Assembly: GCA_007844125.1 (NCBI GenBank)
Contig: CM017563.1
Coordinates: forward strand, 34,451,885 to 34,515,884
DNA length: 64,000 nt
From: Sinonovacula constricta
Taxonomy: Eukaryota > Mollusca > Bivalvia > Cardiida > Solecurtidae
Reading direction: 5' to 3'
Below are positions 1 through 11,614 of this stretch, in pieces. The notes below the pieces were generated by a model. The model was not told where the DNA came from, made no database searches, and worked only from the letters and a program-made list of their open reading frames with translations. Position numbers and translations under genes: made by a program. Position 1 is the stretch's first letter, and each line of letters opens with the position of its first letter.

Positions 1-288
1 CATCTTGTTTTCTGCCATTGCTTTTTCAACGGCTACATTTACTTCAAGTTTGACCCAATCAGACTTACGCAAAGTGTCTGTGAGAATAATAGTCACCATT
101 TTAGAATGTTGCACAGCATAAATTATGTTATCAATGATAGATTTTCCTGGTGCAAAGTCTTGATATACACTTTTTCCATTAGCTTTCAGGCTTTCCCCAA
201 TTTTCAGTGCAACTTCAGTGTCCTCTGAACAATGAACAATAAACACATCCTTTATTTCATCACTGGGTTTGGTATCCATTTCCGCCAT
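1..288 (-). CDS. TIR-domain protein, N-terminal part (truncated by window edge)
   Basis: The minus strand is open from an ATG at 286-288 to the window edge (96 codons). An in-frame TAG lies 12 nt upstream of the ATG, and the context AAACATGGC is favourable, so this start is credible. A TIR domain begins almost at once (from about residue 14). Box 1 reads DVFIVHCSED, the BB loop reads QDFAPGKSI (about residues 43-51), and an S-x-W-x-x-x-E segment (S76, W78, E82) lies where TIR NAD-hydrolases of the SARM1 type carry the catalytic glutamate. Toll-like receptors keep a similar S-x-W-C motif, so enzymatic activity cannot be assumed. No signal peptide or membrane segment is seen, so a cytosolic adaptor or TIR-only protein is likelier than a receptor. 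The C-terminal part of the domain and anything beyond it are outside the window. TIR proteins act in innate immune signalling or NAD metabolism; which applies here is unknown. Confidence 0.85.
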   Translation of the reverse strand, partial: MAEMDTKPSDEIKDVFIVHCSEDTEVALKIGESLKANGKSVYQDFAPGKSIIDNIIYAVQHSKMVTIILTDTLRKSDWVKLEVNVAVEKAMAENKM

Positions 289-550
289 GTTTGATCCCTA
301 TTTAAGAGATATTTTTTATTTTTTATTTTAAGGTCGCTTTTGGTATCTCTCTTGCATCAATTCTTCTCCAACAGAATAGGTGTAAAATTGTTTCTGTATA
401 TGTTATAAGTGTTTAATGGTATTTTCCTTTAGGTTAAATCACCACATTTATCTCACTGTAGGTCTTCCTCTGCCATCTACTGATTCAGCCTGTAATTAGT
501 CATAAAAGATTATTGAAGTGTGCATTGAAAATCATTTTAAAAAGTAAGAT
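289..550. other. 5' flank of the TIR gene, no other feature
   Basis: AT-rich sequence upstream of the TIR start. On the minus strand an AATAG at about 296-300 could be a splice acceptor, so the first exon of the gene might lie further right. No TATA box or conserved block can be called. Confidence 0.3.
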
Positions 551-772
551 GTTTGTTGGTTTTATCATTCCACCAACATTATTTCAATTATTTGGAGACA
601 GTGTCCTCTTGAAGCAGATATATCATATAGTGCTGCCTTCACTGTGCAAAGTATGTCATGAATTTCTGGCATAATACAACACCAAGTCATATTATCCTGA
701 CACCAGGCCAACCAGTTGTGGAACTGCTCTTAAATTTGCTTCACAGTTAGCAAGGGATCTGTGCCACAACAA
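551..772 (-). repeat. SINE family B copy (headless, degenerate)
   Basis: Matches the body of family B: a tail beginning TTTGTTGGTTTTATCATTCC, then the block on GGAGACAGTGTCC, TAGTGCTGCCTTCACTG and CCTGACACCAGGCCAACCAG. The tRNA-like head seen in complete copies (for example 52854-53168) is missing. The site abuts a TTAA-flanked MITE end at 776. Confidence 0.75.
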
Positions 773-775
773 CTG

Positions 776-805
776 TTAAATGTGGTATCCAAAAGTTTGG
801 TCCAA
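776..805 (+). mobile_element. Solo end of the TTAA-flanked MITE family
   Basis: TTAA followed by ATGTGGTATCCAAAAGTTTG, which resembles the left terminus of the MITEs at 43634 and 57069. No matching right end follows, so only a terminus remains. Confidence 0.5.
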
Positions 806-948
806 TTTTTTTTTTTTTATCTGATACATTACTGATGTGGAAGTATTTAGTAATTATCTGTTATAGTGATATTGGAAAAAATTGTTTTTCTTAATTGTAA
901 CCGATTAATCAACAAATGTAAACAGTGGACAAAAAGATGGGCCAGGCA

Positions 949-996
949 GGGGGGTGGGGGTGGGTTGGGGATGGGTGGGGGGTGGGGGTTTTGGGG
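949..996 (+). repeat. G-rich run with G-quadruplex potential
   Basis: About 48 bp with at least seven runs of three or more G separated by one to four bases, in otherwise AT-rich DNA. It fits the usual G-quadruplex pattern on the plus strand. No gene is next to it. Confidence 0.7.
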
Positions 997-1790
997 CAGG
1001 TTGCTAGCCATGGTTGGATGCTGATTTTCATTAAATTATGTCAGTCACATAGTAAATATTTAATTTTAAAAGTTAATGAATACACAAATAATTTGTCTAA
1101 CATATTTAGAGTATTTATGATAGATAATATATATGTTACCTACTTTTAATCATTTTCTTCATATTTAAATACATGTACACCAAAACATGACTTTCAGTAG
1201 CCTATTGACAAATGTTTACTAAAACTAGCTTTTGATATTAAAGATAAAAATGTGAAAAAGCCTTCTATCATTACTAAATTATACCCTAATTAAACTCAAT
1301 ATATGAAAAATGTACATGTTAGATCTTCTTACAATAAGGAATATCAATGTATAATTAATGTAACTGAAAAAATAAGATTATCTCTCTGTCCCCTCCTCCA
1401 ACTGGCTGATAGATAAGTTTATTTAAAATACATTGCTAGCATAGGTGGCATTTAACAAATTAAAACATGTATTTACTTTAAACAGCAAAAACGTGCTTAA
1501 ATAAGTTGGCATTGCCAAGAAACATTCCTAATATTGGATAAAACACACACAGTTTGGAAAACTCGTGTTCCATTGAGGTCTTTGTAATATGACATGGTGT
1601 GACATAGGAAACATTCTTATATATTATCTATCTCTGTGTACTGCCTACCCTCAGATGAGGATTATCGGCAGGAAGGATGCTGCGTCGAAGAGTGTTACCG
1701 CTTCAGGGTGTCTTGACAATGTGCTTTATGTGCAAATTAAAATATTAGTTCATAATAACGATAAAATCTGATAAAAACACTTGTCGATAT
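997..1790. other. AT-rich spacer, no gene seen
   Basis: No convincing coding frame or repeat family. The GC-richer piece at about 1640-1710 could be the 3' untranslated end of the LINE relic that follows. Confidence 0.3.
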
Positions 1791-2066
1791 TTAGTGGTTT
1801 ATTTGTGACACTGCTTTGCTGAACATGGCATTGTCATTCATTACGGCTATGCTGTGTGGTAGATTATTCCATAGGGTTAAAAAGTGTGGAAAAAAGGAGT
1901 ATTTAATGAAATCGCGAGGTGTGTGTATCATTTGTAAGTAGTAAGGATGTTGATGCCTAGTTATTCTGTGGGGAGCTTGAATATAAGGAGGAAACTTGAC
2001 GGCAACAAGATTGTGGTATATTTTATGGAAGAATACAAGTCTATTGTCTAGTCTAAATGACAGCAT
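1791..2066 (-). pseudogene. Non-LTR retrotransposon (LINE) reverse transcriptase C-terminal relic
   Basis: A 91-codon minus-strand frame ending in TAA. The peptide has the layout typical of the end of LINE reverse transcriptases: RLDNRLVFFHKIYHNLVAV, then a PPYIQ segment, an arginine/histidine-rich stretch, and KYSFFPHFLTLWNNLP, which corresponds to the well-known YKYSFFPRT-WN-LP motif. The frame stays open a few codons above the first ATG, as expected for a fragment of a longer ORF. The polymerase core and endonuclease are absent, so this is a 5'-truncated dead copy. The clade (CR1/Jockey-like or other) cannot be fixed from this piece. Confidence 0.8.
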
Positions 2067-3227
2067 ATAAGAACTGGTGTTGTTATTTACAAAAACTATA
2101 TTGCACAGACTGTAATTGCGCTAAATTATTCAAGTATTAAAGATATATGCTATTATATAAATTTATCCAGCTTCTGCCATAAGACTATTGGAAATTATAT
2201 TGCACAGATACTACATGTCGTTATAATGATTATTTACGTAGATGTGACAATGAGAGACATGGTTATAAAGACAAGACAGTCAATATAAATACTCTACTGA
2301 TCATCAAAAAACTAAGCTCCTTCGTCGACGGTTGCTTTGGACCTGAAACACAACACTATACATGTCTGGCCTCGCTGTAAACACGGGTCGGGAAATAAGA
2401 AACAATGAAACATTGAAACTCGCAAACTGACCATCTCGTGATAATACTGACAAAGCCTACTTCTGTGTCAATATCAACGATGTGTCATTCGTAATCAAAT
2501 CCAAATAAATCACATATACCTAGTCAAAAGCCACGAAGAAGTTGAAAGGACGCCGCGTCGTGTGTATATCCCAAGTCAAATTTCCAAACGCAAGCGGTAA
2601 GATCTATAAATAACCCGCCGCCACATTGGATCGCATAAGCTCATCATTGGGTGGAGATTCGTGCGTTATTTCCATAGGCCAAGTTTTTAGGCCAAGCTTT
2701 TTGTATACATTGGGTTAGCTTGGGATGTTAAGCAGCGTAAGGAGACGAGGAAATGATTTTGTGTATACTGAGTCAATGTTTGTTCTTTATTATTCGCACT
2801 TTTGTTTGATATTTGTTAGCGTTTCAGTACCAGATAAGCGTGTTTAAACTGTTTGACATTATAAACAGTTAAGCAGCGATTGATGTTATTTAAAACTTTG
2901 AAAATTGAAACAACCACGTAGAACTCGGACGAATTTATAATATTTATACAAAACACACATTGATTTGCTTTGTGCATTCTTTGAAAGTGTAAGAAATTAA
3001 GGACGCTTAAACATAATTCTTTACACTGTTCTTAATTGCCTTAAAAAAACTTTCCTTCGAATTTGAAAGAACGTCACTTTAAATTTTTAGCATAAAGGAG
3101 TACGTGGAGTTGCATAAATTATGTTCAATACACAAACTAATCCTTCCCCATTTTAATTGTGTCTTCTTTGTTACTTCGTGTTGTGTGTGTGTGTGTCACT
3201 AGCGGATTCACGGGCAGACGCACCCGG

Positions 3228-3248
3228 CCCCCCCCCCCCCCCCCCCCC
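3228..3248 (+). repeat. Poly-C tract (21 bp)
   Basis: Uninterrupted C-run. Similar runs lie at 3508-3526 and 8908-8924, so three long C-runs occur within 6 kb. Confidence 0.95.
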
Positions 3249-3507
3249 TCCCCTTAAAATTCCTCATCGAGTTATTAATGGCAAATATTGTTGCACAAAG
3301 GAATAAGGAAATATTCTTATGGGTTAGTTAACTTCGATATGACAGATAGAAGATAATATTCATCTGGTCGAGATAATAACAGATCTATGCTAAAACGGCG
3401 TTTGAATAAAATTGAAATTTTAAGCACGTGACGTCACCAATACGCTTTGCAAAAAACACACGGAATCTTAAAATAGTATTTAACGGCTATGCAGCCATAA
3501 AATACTA

Positions 3508-3526
3508 CCCCCCCCCCCCCCCCCCC
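3508..3526 (+). repeat. Poly-C tract (19 bp)
   Basis: Uninterrupted C-run in AT-rich DNA. Confidence 0.95.
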
Positions 3527-4679
3527 TTCCTGTGTAAAATAATAATTTTAAATTTAAACAGATTTTTTTTCTGTTGCCACATGCTAACATTCAATAAGTT
3601 TAATCGTAATAACCGTGTTGCTGTTTATCTTAAATTATAAACATCTGGATCCAAACTTTAAACCAGTTGAATATTATTTTATAATATATAAGTAATTTTG
3701 CGCCTTAGTCCCGGGCCAATTGTACTTTCCAAAATTGCATTAACTGCATTTTAAAGTAGCTTATAAGATTGAGACGTCTATGGAAGCTTCGAACAAGTTT
3801 TTGAAATTGAAAACGAACACTAATTCAATTCTCAACTGCCACACGTGCGCAGTATGGCAAATATCCCAGTGAAAAACACGTAACGTTCCGTTTTTCTCCG
3901 GTAATGGTCTTTCGTAAAAGTATTGACCGGAATCGTATCAAATATTTAGCGAATCACTCGTCGGGCACCAAATTAATTTATGAGACACTAGAATGATTTA
4001 AAAACATAATAAAAAGCAAAACTGACAAAATTTAATGGCTTTTCCAAAATGTCGCATATGTAAAACAAAAAAAAATACAATTAATTATAAAACTAAAGAG
4101 AACAAGCAGAAAATGCACACGTCCAGCAGCCTCACATTACACAGATCACTTTTGTTTAGATAGTATTTTTCTAGAACTTTGCATGTTTTTATTTTCTTCC
4201 TCGGTATATTATTATGTAATCTGGGTTATCTATACAAAGAAAAATGTTTATTATTTCCTAAACCTAACCTACTTCACACATTTAAAGTGAAATGAATGAA
4301 GACAAACGGAGAGAAACAGTGAAAACAAAACGATTGTTCTTAATCCCGATGGAACTAATGTTGTAACAGAGCAATGCGTAAGTATGTGCTACTGTGGTTT
4401 ACAATTACACACCGAAGTGACATTAAGAATACGAATAAGAAAGAATAAGAAAGAAAGAATAAGAAAACGTTGCTGTCAAGTGAAAGGTTGCATGTCATTT
4501 AATATAGGACCGAAATACTATAAAATATCAAATGACTAATTATGAAAAGCCATTTTTGATATGTTTTCAAGACGGATGCTGATATTTAATAAATCTGTAA
4601 GAAAGTAACAATTAGTCTGGACATAATTATTCTGTTTTTACCAAATTTGCATGTAATAAAAGTCTTTGACAAGGAACAA

Positions 4680-5125
4680 AATCTCATCAGGTTTTGGGTT
4701 CGAATCCCAAACCCACCGATCCCGTGTCCATTACCTTAACCTCTTGACCAAAAACACTTCAATCATGTTATAAATGCTTTCTTGGTATGTTGAACGTTTC
4801 ATCCAAATCGTTAATAAAATCGTTTTGAAAGCTAGTCATAACGGGTTTAAATTCTGAACCATCAGACACCGAGTCCCTAACCTTAACCTCTTGATCAAGA
4901 ACACTTCAAACATATTATAAACTTTATAAAGGCATTCTTGGTGTGTTGCACGTTTCTCTAATGCAAGTGAATTGATCATCCGAATCTTTAATAAAACCCT
5001 TTTGTAAACCTGTCGGGACAGGGCTAGGGTTTGAATTTGAAACTCTCCGATCCAGAGTCCAAAAATAATCTCTTGACCACAAACACTTCAGAGATGTTAT
5101 AAAAGCAAAAGCATTCCTGCACGAT
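4680..5125 (-). repeat. Three tandem tRNA-Ser/Leu-like SINE units
   Basis: Three related blocks start near 4685, 4845 and 5025. Read on the minus strand each has a pol III A-box-like TGGTCAAGAGGTTAAGG (third copy TGGTCAAGAG) and, about 40 nt on, a B-box-like stretch (GGGATTCGAACCC in the first copy, degenerate in the others). The spacers share ACACTTCA and TTATAAA. The A-box form recalls tRNA-Ser/Leu. The units are diverged, so the triplication is old. Confidence 0.6.
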
Positions 5126-5805
5126 GGCCGCACTGGAAATGCTATTTTTAGATTTTGCGTGGACAAACATCGTTTATGTATATTGCGACTATATTTAAAT
5201 GTTGCATAAACATTTGGCATCTAAAGTAAAATCTGACCGGGCATACCCAATATCACGTCACAACAAGCTTTGTCTGGTAATGGACATCGTCGGACACCCA
5301 CAGTCGATCCATTTTGTTACTCTCCATTCATCGCCCGTAGGATATTTACTTCACTTTTCGCCGTTTATGGTAATGATTTTTCATTGGTCGCTTCATAATC
5401 CCATGAAGATTTCAGTCCAGTGATAAAGCTCGTTCTGTCATTGTTTCGACAGACTTGTCAAATGGCGCAGCCATTTTTATACTTCTAGTCTGCACGCAGA
5501 AGAGTAAGCAGTATTATGATTGGCCAATTCTTGATCTATTCAGTTCGATAAGACGACAGAAAATTTACCAATAAACCCACGGTCAACGAATGTAGCAATA
5601 CGAAATAGTCGGGCGTTGGTATCCGACGGTGGCTTTGGACGGTTTTGTTTCTATTTGATAATCTCAATTTGTCAACATGCAGTCGGAACCTTGAAGGACG
5701 TACGGAAGAGAATTCCTATCTACGTTCGTAAGTAAGGGCGTACAGAGTCTTCATGTATATTTGCGTTAAATGTTAAGAAATTCTAATATCAAAAAATAAA
5801 TTAAC

Positions 5806-5979
5806 CCAAATCTCTAGTTTTCTGCCTTATTTGCATGAAAGTAATAGACACAAAAAATAAATAAATGAAATAAAACGCCGCTTACCGAAATAAGGCCCGT
5901 ATTTTATCCGGGTTAGAAAGACCGCTAAACAGATTTTCTTCATGTGCAAGTTGAAGTGAGCATTCCATATCTGGGCGTC
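5806..5979 (+). repeat. 174-bp direct repeat, copy 1
   Basis: Nearly identical to 7055-7228, shifted by 1,249 bp. It begins AAATCTCTAGTTTTCTGCC and ends CCATATCTGGGCGTC. No coding potential. Confidence 0.85.
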
Positions 5980-6616
5980 GGGCTCAAGCGCGTCGCCAAA
6001 AGCAGTTTTTTTTTTATCTCTAATGAAAATGTAGTAACAGTTGTATATTTCTAACGAGATGTGAACAGGTACATTTGTAACTTGATAAATGAAATATTAT
6101 ATGATAATAAAATTCTATACACTACACTTTTTTTGAATTTTTTTTTATGGCGTATTCTTCTTCCGGCGAACAAAACGATCGTGATATTGTAAGTATCATT
6201 GCGCCAGATACAGGATTGTCCTGAGGACGGAATTACCCGAGGAGTTGTAGTAGCCCTTTCAACGGCAACACCCTTAAAAAACTATTTCACGGGACCCAAC
6301 TTATCATAACGATGCGATACTTATGCACCTGACTAAATGTTAACGTAAGCATTTGGTTGAAATGTATCTTTATAAACGGCATGTCAGTGTTTACGCTCTC
6401 GCATTAAATAGTGTTATTATTATTACTAGCATTATTTTCATTTTGGCCACTAAATAAAACAGGACCAAAACTACATTCAGAGGCAGGTAATGTGAAAAGT
6501 TATCTTGTACCTTGTTTGCTAAAACTGTATAATACACATTTTTGAAGTAATGCTTTATTTTTCTTAAACCAAACTGTTTCTTATTCTTGTTTACGTCATA
6601 AAAACAAAATTTAATT

Positions 6617-6617
<1 letters not shown>

Positions 6618-6692
<75 letters not shown>
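6618..6692 (+). repeat. (TAA)n microsatellite
   Basis: About 25 perfect trinucleotide units. The leucine-run peptide predicted on the minus strand is a by-product. Confidence 0.97.
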
Positions 6693-6694
<2 letters not shown>

Positions 6695-6957
6695 TAGTAG
6701 ATATGGCCCATGCCAAATAAAAAGCATTTGTACAAAACTGAAATTTAAAGCAAATGCACGTTGAATTACAAAATGGTGAAAACAATTTTCCTTTTATTTT
6801 CGTCCAAGTTCCTATTAAATCTACGGAAGTTTAACTCACCAGTAATTTCGCGCCTTATGCCCGAACCAACTGCACCTTCCTTTATTAAGTTAGCTGCATT
6901 AAATGTAGTTTATAAGATCGAAACGTCTTTGCAAGTTCGAAATTATAACAAAAAAAT

Positions 6958-7013
6958 CTTAACGGCACGAAAACCCTCTTATATGCTCTTATATGCGCAG
7001 TTAAGCAAAAGCA
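6958..7013 (+). repeat. 56-bp direct repeat, copy 1
   Basis: Identical or nearly so to 7228-7283 (CTTAACGGCACGAAAACCC onward). With the 174-bp repeat it shows that the 5.8-7.3 kb stretch was rearranged by more than one duplication. Confidence 0.85.
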
Positions 7014-7021
7014 TAATATCT

Positions 7022-7045
7022 AAAAAAAAAAAAAAAAAAAAAAAA
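7022..7045 (+). repeat. Poly-A run
   Basis: 24 A followed by GAAATAAA, directly before copy 2 of the 174-bp repeat. It could be the tail of a retroposed segment. Confidence 0.9.
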
Positions 7046-7054
7046 GAAATAAAC

Positions 7055-7228
7055 CTAAATCTCTAGTTTTCTGCCTTATTTGCATTAAAGTTATAGACAC
7101 AAAAAATAAATAAATGAAATAAAACGCCATTTACCGAAATAAGGCCCGTATTTTATCCAGGTGAGAAAGACCGCTAAACAGATTTTCTTCATGTGCAAAT
7201 TGAAGTGAGCATTCCATATCTGGGCGTC
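7055..7228 (+). repeat. 174-bp direct repeat, copy 2
   Basis: Partner of 5806-5979. The 56-bp repeat copy 2 (7228-7283) follows immediately. Confidence 0.85.
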
Positions 7229-7393
7229 TTAACGGCACGAAAACCCTCTTATATGCTCTTATATGCGCAGTTAAGCAAAAGCAAAAATCCCGGTGGAAAT
7301 CTTTTAACTGGGTACAGTTTATCGAAAAATCCCAATGGAAAAACCCACTCGACAAAAGTCGTAACGTTCCGTTCTTCTCCGGTAGTGTGCTTT

Positions 7394-7721
7394 CCAATCG
7401 TAAAACTTCGGGTATTTCCGTATGGTTCGTAAAATACACCTCGTACATAGCTCTAGAATACACCAAAGTGCGTCGCCTGAGTTATGAAACAGTGTCCGTT
7501 CGCGAGAAAGTAACAAATTATATATATATATCATTTAGTTGAGTATATCTTGCAATAACAACGATTTTTTTTATCAATACAATCTATATGATTTACGGAA
7601 AATTGAAAAGTCAACATTAAATACCCAGTATTAAAACTAAGACACACAAAGTAGATCCAAGATGGCGCCTTATTATGTCAGAGGTCTCTTGCATAGCATA
7701 AAGGCCGAGGTGATCAGATTG
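7394..7721 (+). repeat. Near-identical 328-bp dispersed duplication, copy 1
   Basis: Matches 17315-17640 base for base apart from two bases in the internal (AT)n run. The copies lie about 10 kb apart in the same orientation. The short minus-strand ORFs it holds are shadows repeated in both copies. Confidence 0.92.
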
Positions 7722-10154
7722 GTGTGCTTTCGTAACAGTTTTGATCGAAATCCTATCAAATAGTTAATCACCCATCAACCAGATCTCAGATATAATTATA
7801 ATTTGAAAATCGAGTGGTTTTGTTTTTTACATCCCTTGTAAGTGTATACGTGCCAGGGGACCCACCAACCAAGTAAAAGAGCAGAGTTGTTAACCAAATA
7901 CATGTAAGCTTAAAAACAGGTGCGTATCTGGGACGTTTTTGAAGTTACGCACAATTACAAGGGAAATAACCTTTGTAGTAATACTTTTGAATATATTCGG
8001 TTCTTTTCTAATGAAAAACAGGTAAAATGCAGGCACGCGAGGAACTTAATGCAATATATAAACGCCTAAAATCCTGACGTGTATAAGATTAATCATATAA
8101 AACCTTCTCAACTCGATTGGTGTGGTAATAAGATTTTATAACATAGAAAATACGGAAATAAAAGATATCATTCCTAACCCGGGTTAGGCATCGACTTTCT
8201 TAGTGTTTTTGGTAATTTTAGATTTTCGATTATTCGAATGGAGGTTACGCACGTGCGTAAAGTGCGTAATGGCAGAAACACGCCTGCTTAAAAATACTAA
8301 GATTTTAAAGTAAATTGTGTCTGTTGACTGCTTAGGTCGAAGTCATGGTCCCTTAAACTGCATATATATAATATATATATATATTTAAGTCGGTGGAGTT
8401 CCATAAACAATAGTCGAATACATTAACTACCCGCTCCTTCTTTTTTTACTTGGGTCTTCCTTGTTATTTCGATTTTTTATTATTCGCGTTATTGTACGCT
8501 TTATAACATGAAATACCTCTTTCACACAAACTGACGATGAAGGCTTGTTTGTCCTACGACTAGATCAAGACTGTGACTCAACATGGCATATTATATTAGT
8601 TAAATCATATTCAGTGTGATAACACTTATTATTTAGTAACGGCAATTTCGCAGTCTAAATAAATTCTTAGCACAGAAAACCGTAATATGCTCTTATATAT
8701 GCGCAGCGGAAGAACGTTAACTTCTAGATAAAAATCGTGATGTTCCGTTCGTCTCCCGTCATCTGCGTCTGTACTTATTTTGATCGGAAAATTATTAAAT
8801 AAAGCGAATAACTCGTCTGGCATCACGTTAATAATGCTTTATTTTTTGTAAGCCTCTGAGCACGTGACGAGGGAGTTGCAAGACTAGTTTCCCGTTGGAC
8901 GGCCACGCCCCCCCCCCCCCCCCCTGTATTGAACCTGCGGAGAACCTGAAAAAAAAGCCAATTCAGGTGCTGGAAAACCAAAATCAAATTTCCCACCGAA
9001 ACAGAGCACATCAGCTTCATGCGTTATTTCCATATGCCAAGCTTTTTGCATATATTGTTTTATTTATACTTGTACTTGAGCGAAAAAGAAAAGAAAAAAC
9101 TGTGAAAATTTAATTACAGTTTTCTCTAAACGCCTTTTATTTAACAAGTGTCTATTATTACCTGTACTAATTTATCAATTTATTGTATTATAATGACGCT
9201 GTTTATTCTCTGAAAATAAATTTTTCCTTATCCATATGTGCAGTAATATTTGCCATTAATTACTCGCAACTTAAACGAACAATATTTCCAAATATGATCA
9301 ATAAATCTGCAATTTTCAGGGCATGAGGTTTTAGGATAACATATCATTATTAACATTTCTTTTCTTTATTTTCATTTGCCGTATACAACTCAAACCTACT
9401 GTAATAATGTTCGGTTTTCAATACGTTGCACAAGGATACATTTTAACTTGAGACAGTGGCATTTTAAGTCCATAATTATGTCACTGCTACATCGCAAGTT
9501 GATATAATGTTCTGCGTCTTGTAATATTGATTTGTAGAAAAAATGTTTCTACGTAACATTCGGAATGTTTTAATGGGTCAGAAACTGCTACATTATCGAA
9601 TATTCTTAGCTATTTTAGATGGGTTTGTTTTCTTATCTTACGCTAGACCTGTTTAGACGTACTAGACCTAAACAACCAGCCATGCATACCAGAGATGTAC
9701 ACACAGAGATAAAAGTGTAGAGTTGTGAAAACACATACACATGAGATTAAACAAATGCTAAGCTTTTGAAGTACATTTCGGCTCTTTTCTGCTCAGGTCG
9801 AAGTTGGGGTTACTAACTGTATAGATATATCTACTATTTACTGCGATAAAGTTGAATGTATTTTGATTCATACCCCACCCCCCTCCAAAAAAAAAAAAAA
9901 AGAAAGAAAAATAATTACCCTGGCGCGTTGGAATATACTTTTGGATTGCAGCTAGAGTATTTTTGGATTTATATTGATACTATCGCCTTCTTTGGAATTA
10001 CTGTAGATTACTTTGGAATTGAAAAGAAATTTTTACTTTCATTATATAAGTTGACAATTATATTATGACTTATGGATCATCCTTGATTTTATTTGAGATA
10101 AGTCATTTAATGTTCTGCTTGTTTTGTTACATGTTTGTATATTAACATATATTG
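7722..10154. other. Gene-free AT-rich spacer
   Basis: Contains a diverged copy of the repeat seen at 3850-3960 (about 8655-8840), a C-run (8908-8924), short AT and A runs, and a GCGTTATTTCCATATGCC motif at about 9020 that recurs elsewhere. No gene recognised. Confidence 0.4.
8908..8924 (+). repeat. Poly-C tract (17 bp)
   Basis: Uninterrupted C-run. Confidence 0.95.
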
Positions 10155-10621
10155 TCGTGGGTATCCAACAGTTTGTTTTTATCAAATACACGTAAACCTG
10201 GCTGTGGAAAATGGGGTAACAATCCGTCAAAAAGTCATACTTAAGTTTAACAAAAGACGATTTTGAACACTTTCGGAAATGTAAGACAGTAGAAATCGCG
10301 AAATAAATCACTCTACAAGCCCATTCTTTCTAAAACTATAAATAAACGTGCTTGTGACGTCTGCCAAAAACACACATCGACGTCAGAGCGGATTGTATAA
10401 AGTTACGGGTCACGTGGCTTTCTGAGTTTAAAAATAGCTAACTGTGCAGCGTGGCTTAGATAGGAGATACCTATTTGTTATGAAGAGTGATCTGTTATGC
10501 TTCACTTTTCACATAGATGTAGGACATCAATAAAAAGCATCATGCGAGATCTTTTCAGGCAACAACAATTTATTTGGTCCTTCGAGAGAAACAATATGGT
10601 TCAAACTGTCGAATACCACAT
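10155..10621 (+). mobile_element. TTAA-flanked MITE (piggyBac-like), copy 1
   Basis: The left end reads GTGGGTATCCAACAGTTTG and the right end CAAACTGTCGAATACCACAT followed by TTAA. The interior matches the copies at 43634-44114 and 57069-57533, including GTAAGACAGTA, the CGTCAGAGCGGAT block and CTTCACTTTTCACATAGATG. The left TTAA is degenerate. No transposase ORF, so non-autonomous. Confidence 0.85.
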
Positions 10622-11325
10622 TTAAGGGTAATCCCTTAACAAAACGCCCCCAATAACCCAATGTACCACTCGGATCTCCTCGGGTAATTCCGTCCTCTAC
10701 GTAATCTTGCCGGAGATCGCCGAGTAGGTACGATTGCCAATGTACAACACAAGCTTGGCCAGTGGAAATAACGCACGGAATCCCAGCATTTACGAGCTCA
10801 TGTTATGCTTACGTGGTGCTGTATAATACACATAAACAAATCATGTTTCGCAAACAGCCCAACAGGCCAGTGGTTAACCCAGACAATGTCAAATACAAGA
10901 AATTCTGATAAAATATCTGAAGACGTGCAGCATTGTTGATTATTGTAGCCTGCTGTTGTATTTTGTGTGTGTAGACACATTCTAGATATTTATACATGCA
11001 AACATGGTATTCTAGTATAAACAATACAAGTATATTGGACATATACTACCTGTTTAAAGTCTGAAGACCGGCCACCGATTTGAACTTAAGGCCTCTGTGA
11101 CATTGACCTCCGACCCCCAAAACAGTAGGGATCATCCTCGGAGTCAAGTCCAATTATGTTTCAAGTTTGAAGACTCAGTGATATAGAATTCGTATAATTG
11201 AGCAGAAATCCAAGCTGGTGGAAAAACAATATGTCGAAAGACATACTAAACATGTGACTGGAGTTGTTGACTTACGTCTTGGCATGGATCAGAATATGTA
11301 TTACAAAACGAAAAACAACAACAAC

Positions 11326-11328
<3 letters not shown>
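10622..11328. other. Spacer, no gene
   Basis: Holds GGTAATTCCGTCCTC (about 10683), inverted relative to GACGGAATTACC motifs near 6220 and 13640, and the GGAAATAACGCACG motif at about 10765. Otherwise nothing recognised. Confidence 0.3.
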
Positions 11329-11418
<90 letters not shown>

Positions 11419-11424
11419 AGAGAG
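11329..11424 (+). repeat. (AC)n(AG)n microsatellite
   Basis: About 43 AC units followed by five AG units. Confidence 0.98.
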
Positions 11425-11614
11425 ATAAAGAATAAGATTTAGTTTACTGAACATTTATTCGTAAACGTTTGAAATAAAATCATCATGGCAATCATATATG
11501 TAAATCATATAAAATATATATATTGTAGTAAAAAGTTGCTATGATATACTATGCATGAATGTATACTGAATAGAAGATGACTGTGTTAACTTTAGAGACG
11601 CGGTTTAAGCGGCG

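Larger units (their letters stand above)
2067..4679. other. Gene-free repeat-rich spacer
   Basis: AT-rich with two long C-runs (3228-3248 and 3508-3526). Segments at about 3690-3810 and 3850-3960 recur in altered form near 6840-6960, 7340-7400 and 8655-8840, so this belongs to a dispersed repeat family of unknown type. No coding sequence recognised. Confidence 0.4.

Noticed and set aside
2712..2745. Second 5S rRNA-like piece (GTTAAGCAGCGT)
   Set aside because: Only about 12 bases match and no second box follows; likely chance.
6591..6785. Poly-leucine ORF
   Set aside because: Translation of the (TAA)n microsatellite.
7131..7534. Minus ORFs of 111 and 71 codons, with a related one at 17090-17437
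   Set aside because: Both copies lie in the duplicated 326-bp segment and flanks; frames shift relative to each other and no domain is seen.
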